Below the pieces are notes generated by a model. The model worked only from the letters and a program-made list of their open reading frames with translations, was not told where the DNA came from and did no database searches. From positions 1-32,241 of the forward strand of contig REDJ01000145.1 of NCBI GenBank assembly GCA_007693555.1: a stretch of DNA of 32,241 bases. Reading direction: 5' to 3'. The position numbers and the translations under genes were made by a program. Source of the DNA: Bacteroidota bacterium. GTDB taxonomy: Bacteria > Bacteroidota > Bacteroidia > Bacteroidales > UBA7960. Each line of letters starts with the position of its first letter. Position 1 is the stretch's first letter. Below are positions 31,597-32,241 of this stretch, piece by piece.

Positions 31597-32241
31597 AAAC
31601 AGTATTGTTAAGCCGGATAATCTTGTATTCATCTTACCGCTAGCTGCATTGGTCATAGTCACTTTTTTTACAGCTCAAAGCAATACGCCTGTCATAATTA
31701 TGTCAATCATACTTGTGACAGGACTTATGGCATATTTTACTTTCAGATTTCATCTGCAGGTCCTTTTGCTGAAAACAACAGCCCTTACATTACCTTTTTC
31801 AATAGAAATCCCGTTCTTAATGGAGTCCAAGTTAAGATTTCCAGGTGAAATATTCATCTTAACAGCCGCCATGGTTCTCATATTCGAAATACTCAAAAAA
31901 CCTTACAAAGAGTTGACCAATGCCTTTCATCGTGAATTTTTGTGGATAACTCCATTCATAATGGCATTTATAATCAGTATTCCTTTTTCTGAGATGATTT
32001 TTGTTTCTGCAAAATTTTCTTTTGTTAATATTCTCTATATTTCTGTCTTTCTCATTTTCCTTGGCCGTCATTTAAGAAAAAACCCCGGGCTTTTCAGCCG
32101 GCTTTTGCTTTTATACGGGGTGGGGATCATTGTTGTCTGGATATGGGGATTTTACCGGCTCTGGCAGTGGGAGTTCAATCCGGTGGTAATGCGTGGGATA
32201 TTTCAGCCTTTTTATAAAGATCATACCATATTTGGGGCATC
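31580..32241 (+). CDS. O-antigen ligase/polymerase-like membrane protein, 3' part missing
   Basis: The frame starts at ATG 31580, inside the last 17 bp of the Wzz-like gene, and stays open for 220 codons to the window edge. It has several membrane helices (for example LVFILPLAALVIVTFF, IIMSIILVTGLMAYF, FLWITPFIMAFIISIPF, LLLYGVGIIVVWIWGFY). The stretch VVMRGIFQPFYKDHTIFGA at the end resembles the conserved region just before the large periplasmic loop of Wzy/WaaL-type proteins of Bacteroidota. It probably polymerises or ligates glycan chains at the periplasmic face, working with the Wzz-like partner. Which of the two activities it has cannot be told from the N-terminal part. Confidence 0.75.
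   Translation, partial: MQKTAKNSIVKPDNLVFILPLAALVIVTFFTAQSNTPVIIMSIILVTGLMAYFTFRFHLQVLLLKTTALTLPFSIEIPFLMESKLRFPGEIFILTAAMVLIFEILKKPYKELTNAFHREFLWITPFIMAFIISIPFSEMIFVSAKFSFVNILYISVFLIFLGRHLRKNPGLFSRLLLLYGVGIIVVWIWGFYRLWQWEFNPVVMRGIFQPFYKDHTIFGA

Overview
The window reads as chromosome of a moderately AT-rich member of the Bacteroidota, probably a Bacteroidales- or Marinilabiliales-like lineage. The evidence is lineage-typical small proteins (DUF4783-like, DUF4834-like), promoters of the Bacteroidota form TTTG-N19-TAnnTTTG (clearest upstream of rpmH), weak Shine-Dalgarno sequences, a propionyl-CoA-carboxylase-type complex with separate biotin carboxylase and biotin carrier subunits, a fused FtcD, and a long single-chain PurL. 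No phage, insertion sequence transposase or CRISPR array is visible. Family names rest on reading motifs by eye; no database search was run.

Layout. 1-2117 (minus): an SLC13-type transporter with two TrkA-C domains followed by a truncated MscS channel. 2356-3513: a DUF4783-like secreted protein (minus) diverging from rlmH (plus), with a perfect 23-bp palindrome between them. 3551-4956: a 120-bp imperfect palindrome and a thioredoxin-thioredoxin reductase fusion (minus) whose reductase lacks the usual NADPH 2'-phosphate arginines. 5237-9305 (plus): biotin carboxylase, biotin carrier and carboxyltransferase of an acyl-CoA carboxylase, interrupted by a GxxExxY gene framed by an inverted repeat. 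9305-9698: periodic repeat arrays, tRNA-Val(GAC) and a terminator. 9721-17719 (minus): a Yip1-like membrane protein, then a membrane and surface group (DUF4834-like, YfhO-like, glycosyltransferase, SulP, Na+/solute symporter). 17886-18251: rpmH with promoter and terminator. 18467-21444 (minus): an alanine-racemase-fold PLP enzyme and bifunctional FtcD, separated by mosaic short tandem repeats. 21645-28192 (minus): purL, cobB, an RNA methyltransferase, trmD and rplS, with a repeat element separating trmD from rplS. 28932-32241 (plus): start of an exopolysaccharide or O-antigen-like locus: a fold III PLP decarboxylase with an unexpected C-terminal domain, a Wzz-like chain-length protein and the first part of a Wzy/WaaL-like protein that runs off the window.

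How it fits together. Most genes are housekeeping: translation (rlmH, rpmH, rplS, trmD, an SPOUT methyltransferase, tRNA-Val), purine synthesis, thiol redox, propionate/methylmalonyl metabolism and one-carbon metabolism. The accessory interest lies in three places. One is the intergenic mosaic of 7- and 8-bp tandem arrays joined to GC-rich modules, at three loci. The second is the GxxExxY insertion inside the carboxylase operon, together with a gene-less inverted repeat of possibly related type at 18315-18403. The third is two proteins with odd architecture: the Trx-TrxR fusion and the decarboxylase with an apparent hotdog-like tail.
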